In this document: positions 1 to 11,120 of the stretch, in pieces | How positions within the stretch are numbered: the stretch's first letter is position 1 | Layout of the letters: every line of letters begins with the position of its first letter | Source of the DNA: Lojkania enalia | Taxonomy: Eukaryota > Ascomycota > Dothideomycetes > Pleosporales | Length of the DNA stretch: 64,000 nt | Direction: 5' to 3' | Assembly (NCBI GenBank): GCA_010094045.1 | Contig: ML986765.1 | Span: 1 to 64,000 of the forward strand | Translations under genes and position numbers: made by a program | Notes under the pieces: generated by a model | What the model saw: only the letters and a program-made list of their open reading frames with translations | Told to the model about the DNA's origin: nothing | Database searches by the model: none

Positions 1-173
1 GAGGGTGATTAAAAATTGATTATAACTCACCCTATATCACATTAAATTGATATTTCTGCAAGCGTACTTAGCTCTACTACTAGTTACTCTATACAATTTA
101 CCTCTTTTAGTATAGTATCTACCTTCATTTTTTTCGACGCAGCTTCTCCTTCGCAGTTAAAGCTGGGGGGGTA

Positions 174-383
174 TATTATAGGGATTTTCGGCTAGTCTGC
201 CGAGCTGTATTAGATATTGACGTACGATATTACGGTCGATATCACGCCGGATATTACGCTGGATATTAGCTAATATACCCCTTTTTCATGTACATAAATA
301 TGGCCCGCTGGCCATCTTCAATCAACCAGTTCAGCTCCTCATCTCCCTCCCTGAGACAAGATTCGCCTCTTACTACAAAACTA
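174..383 (+). repeat. LTR-like repeat, decayed copy A
   Basis: About 210 bp that align along their whole length with 24073-24280. Differences between the copies are almost all C/T and G/A transitions, with this copy carrying more T and A, as expected for RIP-type decay. Both contain a run of GATATC-containing units of about 12 bp (around 215-270 here) and share the block ATGTACATAAATATGGCCCG. Copy B begins TGTC and ends AACA, matching the TG...CA ends of LTRs. Decayed gypsy-type coding sequence starts about 150 bp downstream, so this is probably the LTR of that element, but gag, protease and reverse transcriptase are absent between them. Confidence 0.65.
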
Positions 384-1860
384 ACTATACTAGAGTAAAC
401 CTAATAATAAAAGCTAAGAGATATATAGATAGTAGAATAATATCTAATAAGTAGTAATAAAGTAAAAGTAATTAAAAATACAACTTAGAAACAACTATAT
501 ATATACCCGTACGTATAAAAGCGGATAATAAAAGAATTATATAAATTGCTAGAATAGAGGTATCTAAGAGTAGTAGAAATAGAGTAAAGGCTAAGGAAGA
601 GCTTTACCCTTATTAACGTAAGAAAGGAAGTATAAGATATACTAAACAAGTATTTAGAATGCGGAAAGAATAAGACTACGAGGTATAGGCCTTATAGATT
701 CTTACAACTGTTAGAAGTACCTAAAGAATTATAGAAATGGATTATAATCAACTTTATAACTAAGTTACTAAAGTTAATAGAACTAGGGTTAGAAAGAAAA
801 TATAATATAATTATAAACGTAGTAGATTAGTTAATAAAATATATATACTTTAGACTAGTATTAGAAATAATAATAGTATCTAAACTAGCGTATAAGTTAT
901 TATATATAGTATTTACGGAGTACGGAGTTCTAAAATATATAACTTTAGACTAAGATAAGTTGTTTATATCTAAATACTAGTAAGAATAGATAGAGAAAAT
1001 AGAAATCTAATAATAAATATTAACTAGCTTCTACCTATAGATAAATAGTTAGATAGAACGAGTTAATTAAAGTCTAGAAATATATTTAAGGATATATATT
1101 AATAAATAATAAAATAATTAGGTTGAATTATTACTTATAGTATAGATAGTCTATAATAGAACAACCTAAAGTATAATAGAGACTATACTCTTTAAAGCTA
1201 ACTATAGATAGAAAGCTATCACGTATTAGAAATAGAACGAGAAAGGATCTCTAGTTCTACTAGTAGACTAGAAAGCTAAAGAAATAAAGGAAGTCTATAA
1301 TTAACTTAAGGAAAGGATTTAGTTAGGAAACCTTAGAATAGTAGAATAGGCTAATAAGTTAAAGATTAAGGGACTAACCTTTAAGAAGAGGGGTAAAGTT
1401 TTCCTATTAATAAAAAACTTAAAGACTAAGAGACCTATAAAAAAGTTAGACTATAAGAGAATAGGACTATTTCTAATTAAAGAGAAGGTTAGATCTATAA
1501 ATTTTAAACTAAGGCTACTAAAAAATATAAAGATATACCTAGTATTTTATAAGTTAAAACTAGAACCAGCGCTAGACGACGTACTACTATAAGAGACTAT
1601 TAATATAGAACTAGAATAGGAATATAAAGTAGAATATATACTAGTAAGAAAGCGGTTTAGACGTTAGTAGAAGTATCTAGTAAAGTAGAAGAGATACCTA
1701 CTAGAAGAAAGTTTATAGGAACTAGTATAGAACCTTACTAATTATACTATTAAGCTAAAGGAGTTTTACTAGAAGGCTAGAATAATAGGTTATTAAAAAG
1801 AGCCTAGTTAGGAAGTAATAGCGGCGGTAATATAGAAGAAGCCTCTTATACAGAACTCGG
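384..1860 (+). mobile_element. Ty3/gypsy retrotransposon relic: integrase and chromodomain
   Basis: AT-rich sequence full of stop codons. Reading through TAG/TAA as decayed Trp/Gln codons, the plus strand gives a recognisable gypsy integrase: PLEVPKE..WK near 705-740 and VV.R.TKYVYF near 805-850, followed by a stretch like the conserved HPQTNGQTER..Q integrase segment near 1030-1080. Around 1640-1790 it reads as a chromodomain (YLVK.K.YL.EES..ELV.NL). Gag, protease, RT and RNase H are not present between the upstream LTR-like repeat and the integrase, so the element is internally deleted or is a composite. No intact ORF remains. Confidence 0.75.
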
Positions 1861-2960
1861 AGTAATAGTAGAGAGCACTTTAGACCTGGCGGACCTCCTC
1901 TCCCCTTCCTCCAACCTCTCTTACTCTTCTATTAACTTTACCTCTTATTTCCTAAGATCTAGACTATACTCCTTTAAAGAACGGATGTATTTTTTAATAT
2001 ATTCTAGATAAGAAAAAGCCGCCTAATAGCAACGCGCGGATTCTTTAAGATAATAAATCTCCTCTTTCTCGGCAGCTATAAAATCTCGATAAACAGAAGC
2101 AGACTCTTTATAAGCCTTCGATATACTTGCTAGGAAATGGTAAAGGGTACCCTTAATTAGAGAAAGATCGTAGGATAGACCCTAAAAAAGATATTCCCTA
2201 TATATAGAAGAAAGGGTAGTATTACTATAATAGTTGTAGTTTGTAGACTAACAGTTTAAATAATAGTAAGACGGATCTATTATTACGCCTAGGGAAAGAA
2301 CTAAGTAGCTAATATAATAGTTATAGGTAGAAGTACTTTCGCGTTAAACTTTTAGCATAGTAGAAAGGGAAAAGAAAGAAGAATAGGGCTATACTCGCGA
2401 GCTGAATAGGACCTACTAGAATATATAAAGTACCAACCCTAGAATAGAAAAATATAAATATAGTACTATAGTATACTTATATAGAATGCGTTAGAAGCTA
2501 AAATAAGTTGTTAGAAATAGTAGGGTACTATACCTAGACGGAATAGGTAAGGTAATAGACTATAGAGCTTTAGGATAAACCTATAAAGAGGAGAGTAGGT
2601 ATTATAAATATAGAACGCTAAGAGATACCGCCTCTTTAGCTAGGGCTTAATCTAATATTAGCTACCGAGTAGGCTAACTCGGATAAGAGGTAATAAGATA
2701 ATAATAGGTAGAAGCATGTTAGGAACTAGTTATTAGATAGTAAATAGTAGAACTATAAGAACTAAGAGGATAATTAGTTGGATAATAAAGTATAGTACAA
2801 CCTATATATATAATAATAGTAGAAGTATTAGGTATAGTAGGTTGAACCTAACAGACTTGACAGACCTAATAAGCTAGACTTAGCAGTCTTAGACCTAGAT
2901 ATATAAGGTAGAGGATTTTCTTAGTAGATTAGATCCTATATAGTTATTCTCGCAGATTTA
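1861..2960. other. AT-rich decayed sequence, possible minus-strand coding relic
   Basis: No intact gene. The minus strand from about 2280 down to 1810 reads with unusually few stops for this block and looks like a charged, coiled-coil-prone protein (stretches such as AAEKEEIYYLKES and EYIKKYIRSLKEY). This may be part of a second transposon ORF. I do not recognise a family. The rest, 2290-2960, is featureless to me. Confidence 0.3.
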
Positions 2961-4038
2961 TCTTATTACTCTATTAGACTTCTAAATATACTTATTACAT
3001 TCGAAGAACCGGCGAACCTAATACTCTCTCTTTACTAAAGCTACTACCTTTAACCAACCTAATATAAATAAGGCCCCGGCGTATATACGACTACAACGGC
3101 GGTTGTTATATATACTAGCAGTATATAGGTTAGTAATAAGTAGATACTAGTAGTACTAGCTTTAGTATATTTATTAAAGTATTTAAGCTACTTAAATCCG
3201 TATTTAATAGACGTTTAGCTTTTCTTACTAATAGATAAAACCTATTAAGATTTATCTACAATTAACTAGTATTAGATATTATATTATTACGCGCTCTTAA
3301 GAATAATAAATAGTAGAACTAGCTAGCTATATATATTTACTACTATAATTACTATTATCTATTTAGTATTATTAAGCTAGATAGATTTAGATATTTATTA
3401 CCTCTTAGTACTAGTAATAACTATTCTTAGGCTAATTTTATCTATTTAGAAGCTAGTCTCGTTAAAATTATATATATCTTTATTAAAAATACTATATTTA
3501 GCCTTAATATTATATATAAGGTAGAACTAGTCTTAAATAACTTTAGAATCTTTATTTAGAGCTTTTTAGTAGTTATATTATTAATTAATACGTAATTTAA
3601 GTTCTAAAATATATAAGATAAAATAATTAGGCTAATTTTTACTAATAGGTTGCTAACTATAATTAAGAAGTAGTTTATTAGCTATATCTTATAGTATATT
3701 AAGATTAAGCTAAAACCTATATATATCTATATTAAGTATATAGTTTATAATTAACCTCTCTTCTAACTCTATAAGATTCTTCGAATTAGGAGTGTAATTA
3801 GCTCTATAAGGTCTCCTATTACGGCGCTTTCTTAGGGTAGTATAGCTAACTTTAAACGCTTATACTATAGTTAGATTTAACTTAAATTAACCTTATTTAA
3901 AAGCTTTATTTACTATAGTTATATCGGCTTTAGATAAGTATATTCTATTACGTAGTTGTAGAGATATTATAAAAATTAATAGGGTAGTAGAGATTTTAGT
4001 GGGTTACTAACCGCTCGGTAGTTTTAACCGCTCGGTAG
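2961..4038 (-). mobile_element. Fot1/pogo-type DNA transposon relic 1
   Basis: Minus-strand translation from about 3985 to 3120, reading through decayed codons, follows a fungal pogo/Fot1 transposase in order: the CENP-B-like DNA-binding segment (LEERLI.NYIL.ID..GF), the stretch ending ELKLRI, then the first DDE aspartate in IYNFNETSF, and later residues resembling GL..LKYF.KYTKA. At the 5' end of the transposase lies a tandem 13-bp repeat AACCGCTCGGTAG at 4009-4021 and 4026-4038 (period 17), typical of the terminal region of such elements. The second catalytic region and C terminus are not visible, so the element is truncated at its left side. Confidence 0.75.
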
Positions 4039-4430
4039 TAGATTACGTTAGTAATAGTACTAAAATTAGCTAATAGTATATAGTTTAATTAAACTAATTA
4101 AATTAACTTTTATACTAATTTTAGGTGTTTATTAAGAAATTATTTTAATACCTTCTCTAAATATATAAACTAGTAGTTGTAAGAGTATATATACTATTCT
4201 ACACCTATAATTAGTAATATTAATTATTCGTACCTTTTAGTTGTAGTAGTATAATAGTATAGAACCGTACTTCTAACAAATATAAGACTAAAAATAAAAG
4301 GGGTATATTAAATAGAGTTAGAGATAAGGTCTAATATTTTAAGAAATAAAAGAATAAGAATTCTAATATACTAATAGAATTTAATTTAATAGAAATTAAC
4401 GCTAGTAATAGCTCTACTACAGAGCTGTAT
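4039..4430. other. AT-rich tail of the decayed block
   Basis: No gene seen. Composition is strongly AT-rich up to about 4430 and then changes abruptly to ordinary GC content, marking the edge of the transposon-rich block. Confidence 0.6.
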
Positions 4431-5323
4431 AATGTCTATATAGTCTACTTTTTAGCTTTTAACCGTTAGCTGCTGTGCTTATAGGCATCTGAGCTAATGA
4501 TGGGCTATAGGGTCTTGTTTTTTGTTTGCTGGGCCAATAATAGCTGAGATTAGGTATCGGCGAGGTTGAAGGAGCTTGTAGCTGGTCTAGGTGAATGGAA
4601 TGGCTTACGCAAGGGAGCGAAAAGCTACGCACCTGCATTTTGCATGAAATAATGAACATGAAAGGTAGTGAGTTCGGCGCTTTTATGCACACCGAGAGAA
4701 CGTTTTTGCAAAGGCCTTTAGGTTTTATGAGTACTGTTTCGTAGTAAGAAGATTTGTTTTCTGTACGATCCTTCGTTGGATGGGGAGGGTCGAGGTGCCG
4801 AATAAGTAAGATTGCAATGTCAAAGCTTGTTGTCGAATTGGGAGGGCATGAATAAACATTTTGGTAATAGGGAGGGGAGGGATAGCGTATGTTGGATTTC
4901 GGGATGAGATTTGGATTCGTTCGGAGGTTGTGGTGGGGAGTACGTGGGGAAGATGGTGGTGGGAAGGCGTGGTGCGTTGAGGAGGATTGATGTTTAGAAT
5001 TACTGGCGAATGAAGGTAATACGAATATTCTAATTTAGTTTCAACAAGTATTGGATTATTTCTTACGGTTCATATGTCGAGGTTTGCGGGGAGCTAGAGG
5101 GCTAGGTTGGAAAGATTCAGGGAGCTAGAACGTCCTCGTTTTGTTTCGCAAGAGTGAAAGAAAAGAGGATATCTATCCGTCCCATGTCTCCCATCCTGTC
5201 AAATCTGTATATAAAGACTTGATCAACCTACATTATCCTCCAACCCAGCATCCACATCTCCATATCTCCCATTCTACTCCCTTCCCATATCATCAAGATA
5301 TTCACAAGCTATTGGCCAGCGCC
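4431..5323. other. Intergenic, no supported gene
   Basis: Ordinary base composition. A 77-codon minus-strand ORF at 4459-4692 starts within this segment but has no recognisable features. The region just before 5324 is pyrimidine-rich, in keeping with a fungal promoter/5' leader. Confidence 0.5.
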
Positions 5324-5884
5324 ATGAAGCACACCAGTATCATCGCACTCTCCTTCCTGACGTCAGGCATCCAGGCGATGCCATTCACATTCCTACGCGC
5401 GATGCCGAGCTCGAGCCTGCATCCAAAACGCCAGGCGACGGCGACTAATAGGCTGTCATACTGGCCCCGCCAAGCACAAATCGAGAGCACGGTTACGAGG
5501 ATAGATAGGTCATCATACTTGCCCCGCCAAGCGCATGTTGAGAAGATGGTCATGGTGGTTGAAGGTCCTTTGATAATCCCGCGGAATGAAGAGGTTGCGA
5601 AAACGGAGTTTGCGAGGCTGAAGAGTAGGCCGGAGATGGCGGAGAGGGGTAGGAGTAGGCATAATATTGTTGGCGGCGGTGAAGACATTTCGAATAAGAG
5701 AGTCGACTCCGACAACACCTCAACCGACAAGAGAGGTCGCTGGGGCTACAACCTCGTCGACTTCGACTCTCCATGGTCCTCTGCACAGCATCCCGCTCTC
5801 AGAAGCTTCCGAAACAGAAACAGGACAATAGCGAAATATCGAGGACAGAGGTTCAACTCTATTTCGATGGCCTTTGGGCTGTAG
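5324..5884 (+). CDS. Small secreted protein with tandem repeat and KR sites
   Basis: The open frame extends upstream to 5141, but the ATG at 5324 is preferred because it gives a classical signal peptide: MKHTS, a hydrophobic core IIALSFL, then a small-residue region ending near GIQA. The mature part of about 165 residues has no recognised domain. It contains two near-identical segments around SYWPRQAQIES and SYLPRQAHVEK, spaced about 22 residues apart, and dibasic KR sites (PKRQ, NKRV, DKRG) that suit Kex2 processing in the Golgi. There is no conserved cysteine pattern. The gene could be a secreted effector-like protein or a processed peptide precursor. A further exon downstream (open frames at 5966-6172 and about 6170-6400) is possible but unproven. 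Confidence 0.5.
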   Translation: MKHTSIIALSFLTSGIQAMPFTFLRAMPSSSLHPKRQATATNRLSYWPRQAQIESTVTRIDRSSYLPRQAHVEKMVMVVEGPLIIPRNEEVAKTEFARLKSRPEMAERGRSRHNIVGGGEDISNKRVDSDNTSTDKRGRWGYNLVDFDSPWSSAQHPALRSFRNRNRTIAKYRGQRFNSISMAFGL

Positions 5885-7870
5885 CCCAGATTCAATCCGA
5901 ACCTGATTGGGCATTCACATAATCGGAATCATACGAGGGAGAAAGCTGGGGGGTATAGGGTTCGATTGAGAGGAGGTAGGATGGTGGTATGGGTGGGCAG
6001 ATGCAGGAAAGGGCCGGAGACACCTCTACTCAATCCCCCAGCAAAAATCTTTCGAGCAATATTTCTCAACTTCCAAGCGATGCCTCCGATATCCCGTCCA
6101 AGTCTCCTGGGGTCTGATACAACACCGGAAGGAGAAGGGACCATCGCCGAGATGGTGAAATCGAACGCTTAAAGAGGAGAAGAGCGAGTCGTTAGGAGAC
6201 AGCGCTGACATCGGCAAGTGGATTAAAGGGTATGAATCGACGGGAAAGAACCCTTTCGCCGAAGAAACGATGTCAGTGGCCTGGATGTGTCGTGGAAGGT
6301 TTTACTTTCCTGTCTTCGCTTTTCTACGTTCAACTATTCGTGTGAGGATTCATTTCGTTGGCAAATATTACGGTTGGCTTTTCAAGGAATATGGATAGAC
6401 GGGTTTGGCAATACATTCTACACGAGCCATTAACAAGATCGATTTCGAGGAGATAAATCAAAAGAATAACTCCCTAGACAAAGTCGTTATTTCAAGATTA
6501 TGACGCGTAATGATGATGTCTTACCTTCCTCACCAGCTTCCCCCTTATGCTCATAGATAGAGTCCTCGTCCTTCAAAAATTTAGTTAATCGTATTCATCC
6601 TTTATACGCTAAGATTCATCGGAATGGAGAAGAGACAGGACGCTATAAACCGATTTCCTCTTTAAGCCGGCGCGGAATACGCTAATGGCATTTTCCGCTC
6701 CACTAACTCGTCTTTCGATTCATTTAACGCGGCACCTTCAAACTCCCTTAAGCAAAATCATACGATGCACTCGTCTTTCCTTCCATAAACCTCTCTCAGC
6801 CTCCTCCCACTTTTCAAACCTAAAACCTACCACTCTTCCCCATTCGTGCATACGCTCGGTCGCACATCCCAATTCACCCTCGCGAACTGGGGCGAGAATA
6901 AAGTTTGCAGGCTATCAGCGAGGCGTCCAATCATTTTCGGTCGTTCTCTTTTCCGATCACAAAAACGGCGCCAGCGGCCGGGGACGCGGGTAAAGGAACA
7001 GATTTGGGTTGCAGCTTCGGATGCGTTGTGGCTTGGGCCGCGTACTGCTCTTCATACCTAGCACCCGGCATTTGATACCGCAACGACTTGCACATATATC
7101 AATTTTCGATGCTCCGTATTCCGTATGCAATTTCCCGTTAATGAGACGCTGTTGTTCCGCAGTTATACAATAAGCGTCGCGCCAACTTCGGTTTTGAATG
7201 GCTCGAGGAAGTGATGAGCAATTTATCCGCCCTCCTTGCCCGCCCGGCAGCAGCCGAGAAGATGGTGATTCCAGGGGAATGTGGTGCGGGACCAGCCCGT
7301 GAATCCATACGATCGGCATGGACCGACGAGCCTGTCGTCTCGGCTCGAGTCAGGCACAACTCGGTTGCTGGAAGCTCAGTGCACTTCCCCGTGGACCACT
7401 TTCCCCCATAAACCTTAGCAATTTGAAGTTAAGTTTAGCTGGTCCCATCCGAGGTTTAGAAGCCTGAGACTAGTTTAGGCCCCGCCCGACTGTCCAGGCG
7501 TAGCGCACGCCACCATCCCTGTCCCTAGGCGCTCCGCAAATCTCAAAGCGCGGAGCCCAACCCAACATCTCTCCATTGCGCAACCACTCGTCTGCACAAA
7601 AGAAGCTCCAGACTTCATGATTCCCGGACTGGGGCGCCATCCGTCAAGCCTCCCATTATTCCATCTTCCCTTCGTGTCCGTCTGCTCGGAACCAAACCCA
7701 GCCGGCGGCCCAGACAGCTAGCATATAACACCAGTGTGCCAGCCACCAAAGATTCGTTTCATGGTTCCCATAGTCACAATTCTCCCCACAGCTCTTTTCA
7801 GCGCACGACAACGGATCTTCGGTGGTGGAGATTTGACAGCTATCCTTACTCGAGCACCTATCAATCGACT
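5885..7870. other. Intergenic, no confidently supported gene
   Basis: Several short overlapping open frames on both strands (for example 5966-6172 plus, 6685-6993 plus, 6957-7319 minus) show no domain, signal peptide or splice logic that I can support. A plus-strand frame around 6170-6400 stays open for about 75 codons and could be a terminal exon of the upstream secreted gene. The last few hundred bases are the likely promoter of the rhodopsin-domain gene. Confidence 0.4.
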
Positions 7871-9037
7871 ATGACTTCCGAGGCCCCAGATCCGAATTCG
7901 AACAACATTGCATTGTATCTTGTACCGGTGTGCATACTATCGGCAATTGCACTCTGTCTTTGCGTGCTGCGGATTTGGACAAGACTTAGGAGAACCGGGA
8001 GATTGTATGTTGATGACTGGATCATCATTGTCGCAGAGGTATTTTGATCTCACTAGCCCCATTGTCACTCAACGTATTCGCTAATACTTGCGATGTAGAC
8101 TTTGTCCATAGCAAGTCTCGGCTGTGCCGCAGGTGCTGCATATTATGGCTGGGGACGTCTCTACATGACTATTCAGCCGGATGATTTGAAGAAGAATCTG
8201 CAGCTGCAATTCGCTATGCAAACCATATGGATCGTCACGCTCTGCCTCGTCCGATTGTCCGTCGCATTTTCGCTTCTCAAATTCGGTCACGAAATGCTAT
8301 GGAAAGGGACTTTATACGGGATCATGGCCCTACAAGTCCTCATCTCTTCGAGCTACATCGTGATCCAATTCGCACAATGCACGCCCGTATCGTCAAGCTG
8401 GGAGAACGTCCCAGACGTAAAATGCTGGCCCATGAAACCAATTATTGACTATGGTTGGGCTATCGCCGGTACGTTTGACTCCCTTCACTAGTCTTGTATT
8501 CAATTTGCTGATAAGCGTTCAGCGATTTATGTAACAATGGATCTCATTCTCGCACTCATGCCCCTCCGCCTCATCCGCTCTCTCACTCGTCCTATATCCG
8601 AGAAAATACTCATTGGGTGCCTCATGGCAGCCGGTCTGACAGCTACGGCTATGGCCTGCGGTAAAATGACCACATTCAATGAGTTCGGCAAAGGCGATCC
8701 CATGCAAGCCACCGTCGAACCCTCGACATGGGCTAAGCTCGAAGAAGTCGTTGGAATCATTGCATCATGCCTACCTAGCTTGAAGGCCCCGACCGAAAAG
8801 GTTCTACGAAGACTCGGCGTCATAAGCGTGAGATTCCACAATACCCGTCCGAGTTTTGTGAATAGCAGCAGCATAACTCTTCACGAGGCGCGGGACAATG
8901 CCGACCGGAGCAGTAGTGCGGAGGGTGCATCGAGCTTAGGGAAGGATAAAGTGAGGATTGATTCTGTGTTTGTGGGGCCCGGGAAGAAGGGCGATTCGAA
9001 GCAAGATTTGAGGAAAGATGGGTGGGAACCTGTGTGA
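7871..9037 (+). CDS. Rhodopsin-domain integral membrane protein (7-TM)
   Basis: Three exons: 7871-8038, 8099-8468 and 8523-9037, giving 350 residues; all junctions are GT-AG and keep frame. The protein has an extracellular N terminus, then a series of hydrophobic helices: LVPVCILSAIALCLCVL in exon 1; the conserved fungal-rhodopsin sequence after it (RRTGRLYVDDWIIIVA); SIASLGCAAGAAYYGWG; LQLQFAMQTIWIVTLCL; then LQVLISSSYIVIQF; and AIYVTMDLILALMPLRLI. This is the pattern of the fungal rhodopsin family PF20684, related to PTH11-like receptors but lacking the CFEM domain. The hydrophilic tail of about 90 residues is Ser- and charge-rich, as usual for cytosolic tails. The ligand and role are unknown. 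The start was chosen because it precedes the first helix closely and matches family length. Confidence 0.88.
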
Positions 9038-10291
9038 ATGGCAGCATATCACTATTTTTTTCAACATTGCATAACTGTAAAAGTGTTCAAGCCAGCGCGG
9101 GGTTACGGAGTTTCCTTGCTTTGTATCATATGGGTTTTATGAACGGATTATTGGGTAGCATCGGCGTTGCGCATTTACAGGGAAAAGGAGGTTCTTTCAA
9201 ATTAAACAGTTGAACATGTTTACCCTTGTCTTTTTTTATCTTTTTCAAAGTTGCTGCTGATGATTTCATTAATTGATGATTCAGGCCTAGCCCAGCTTCA
9301 GTTGTCATAACTCAGATTAGATTCGAATTCGGGTAATTCCGACTATGATGCTATCTAGGTACAAAGCCTGTCAACAGAGAATTAATCCCGCCCTCCCTCC
9401 CTCCCTCCCTCCCTCCTTTTCCAGCTAGCCTTTCCTTATTTCCGTGCACTATTACACATGGAGTACGAATTCGAGGCTTACGACCATCGACTCCGTAGAA
9501 AAATGTGTCAACCCGCTAGTCGAGCCCATTGCGGTTCGAACAACTTTCCAAGCGAACAAAGCAGCAATCGATTACTAGAACAATTTATATAATCTGGAAA
9601 TCCGGTCAAATTCACTGGACAATTGTTCACACGTTTGGTGGGAATCTCATTGGAAGTCGAGTTAACCTATCGGCAAATGGGTGCCAAGCCTTTAGCCTTC
9701 TACGCCGCGTCCTCAACAAAGTCCCTTAAAAGCCTTTGATTTTAATGGGTTCTCGACGTTAATATAACTTCCGTTGAATTTCTCATACAATGTGTTGAGA
9801 TAGTGAAAATTTTACAAGTGGTGAACGGCGTCAAAACATATTGAGCATTGAGGGAGTGAATTTCTAATCGCAAACTTTTGACATCCAAGGACGAAGTCTC
9901 TAGTCTAAAAATGAGGCCGGATGTACTTCTAGTCTCAATGTTTTGGAGGAACCACTTCACGCCCTTTCATATTTAAGATCACTTTTGGAGTATGGTCAAC
10001 GTCTGCCTCAGTGTGTGTGAGTAGATGCGTAAAAGCTGAGCGGGCTCCCACACAAACTACCGCCACCTTTATTTGCCCTTTTCCGGACCTATCTACATCT
10101 GCTGTGAATCGGGATAGTTAGAGTCCGTAAATTCAGCGCTTATCTCGCAAACCACTAGGCGATTTGCTTGAATTTCATATTATAGGTAATAGCAAACCAA
10201 AATCTACCTGTTCATGGTACCCACATAATACGGAATTTGTATTGTGGTGAGGGTGTTGTGGCCGCTGTCTATCAAATGGGGGTGTGGTATT
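9038..10291. other. Intergenic, no supported gene
   Basis: Nothing coding that I can support; open frames at 9529-9729 and 9742-9960 are short and lack recognisable features. A CCCT microsatellite lies at about 9391-9417. Confidence 0.5.
9391..9417. repeat. (CCCT)n microsatellite
   Basis: Direct run of CCCT/CCTC units, about six to seven copies, between the rhodopsin gene and the following intergenic stretch. Simple sequence, no function implied. Confidence 0.85.
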
Positions 10292-10438
10292 GTCGCGTAT
10301 CAGGGAGCATCAATTGCTGAGGCAAATATTGATGTATTGAAGGAGGGTAAGTGGCCTGCCTCGGCAGAAGCTGGCGATGGCGAGGCTATATAGGCCTGAA
10401 AACAGACCAACTATAATAGGATAGTAGAAACATGTGAC
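10292..10438 (-). repeat. Dispersed 147-bp unit, copy 1 (same family as 23571-23718 and 45561-45704)
   Basis: Over 90 percent identical by eye to the other two copies and ending at the same bases on both sides: GTCGCGTA at one end and the complement of GTCACATG at the other. Read in the orientation that matches the chitin-binding gene (plus strand here), it keeps an open frame VAYQGASIAEANIDVL followed by KEGKWP and a stop after EAI. Flanking sequence is unrelated to the other copies apart from a few bases. It could be a small mobile unit or a copied terminal exon with 3' UTR. Confidence 0.85.
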
Positions 10439-11120
10439 AGATATCCCACAGGCGTCCCTTAGGAACAATTTCTGAGAGTGAAAATTTGGGCTCCGATCGT
10501 ATTCGTATAGTTCCCCGTAGCGTGACTGCTCCCTCATCATCTCTACCCATTGGAAAATTCTCCTTTTGGACATCTACGATGGAAACGATCATCTCACCAA
10601 AAACTCATTATGGTTTCACCTGCAAAGACGACCAATACTAAGGAAAATTATAATCAGATGCTCTTCTATTTGCTTCACACATTCCATGAATTCCTAAATA
10701 TTTATCAAAGGTCTTTTTGCCCTATCAGCATACTTCATATTAATAAATACTCTCTTCTCTCCGCTTGTAACTCTTCTAATTTATCGATATCTCGCACATA
10801 TCTCGTAAGAATCTCATTTGAGCCAAGTCTACAAGCTAATTAGCTTCTCCGTACTTGGTAGTAGCCTAAGCTCACAAGTTGTACTTCACGACCTTCAAGG
10901 TCCTTATCTTTATAAAAAGGAAAAATCAGCTCTAGAGCTTATAAATTATAGCATGTTCGAACCAAGCCAAGTAGATATAACAAGCTATGAAATTCTCACG
11001 AAATAAAGACCTAATGAGCGTACTACAATATCATATCCTCAGAAAAAGAGCAAAGCCCCCCCCATCGACTCTAAATAGCTACCTTCCTCCTCACCGCACC
11101 CAATCCCAGCCCCTTGAGCC
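10439..11120. other. Intergenic, AT-rich, no supported gene
   Basis: A 97-codon plus-strand frame at 10550-10843 has no recognisable feature. The right part is the 3' flank of the P450 gene. Confidence 0.5.

Noticed and set aside
6685..7360. Cluster of overlapping short ORFs on both strands
   Set aside because: All look like chance frames in GC-rich sequence; no domain or splice support.
10292..10438. Dispersed unit as a classical MITE with good terminal inverted repeats
   Set aside because: Terminal inversion is weak (about five of eight bases) and two of three copies lack a target duplication; reported as a unit of unknown type.
10310..10635. Antisense ORFs across the dispersed units sharing the string VTCFYYPIIVGLFSGLYSL
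   Set aside because: They merely reflect the repeated DNA; the codons on the other strand match the CBM18 C terminus and its stop, which is the better reading.
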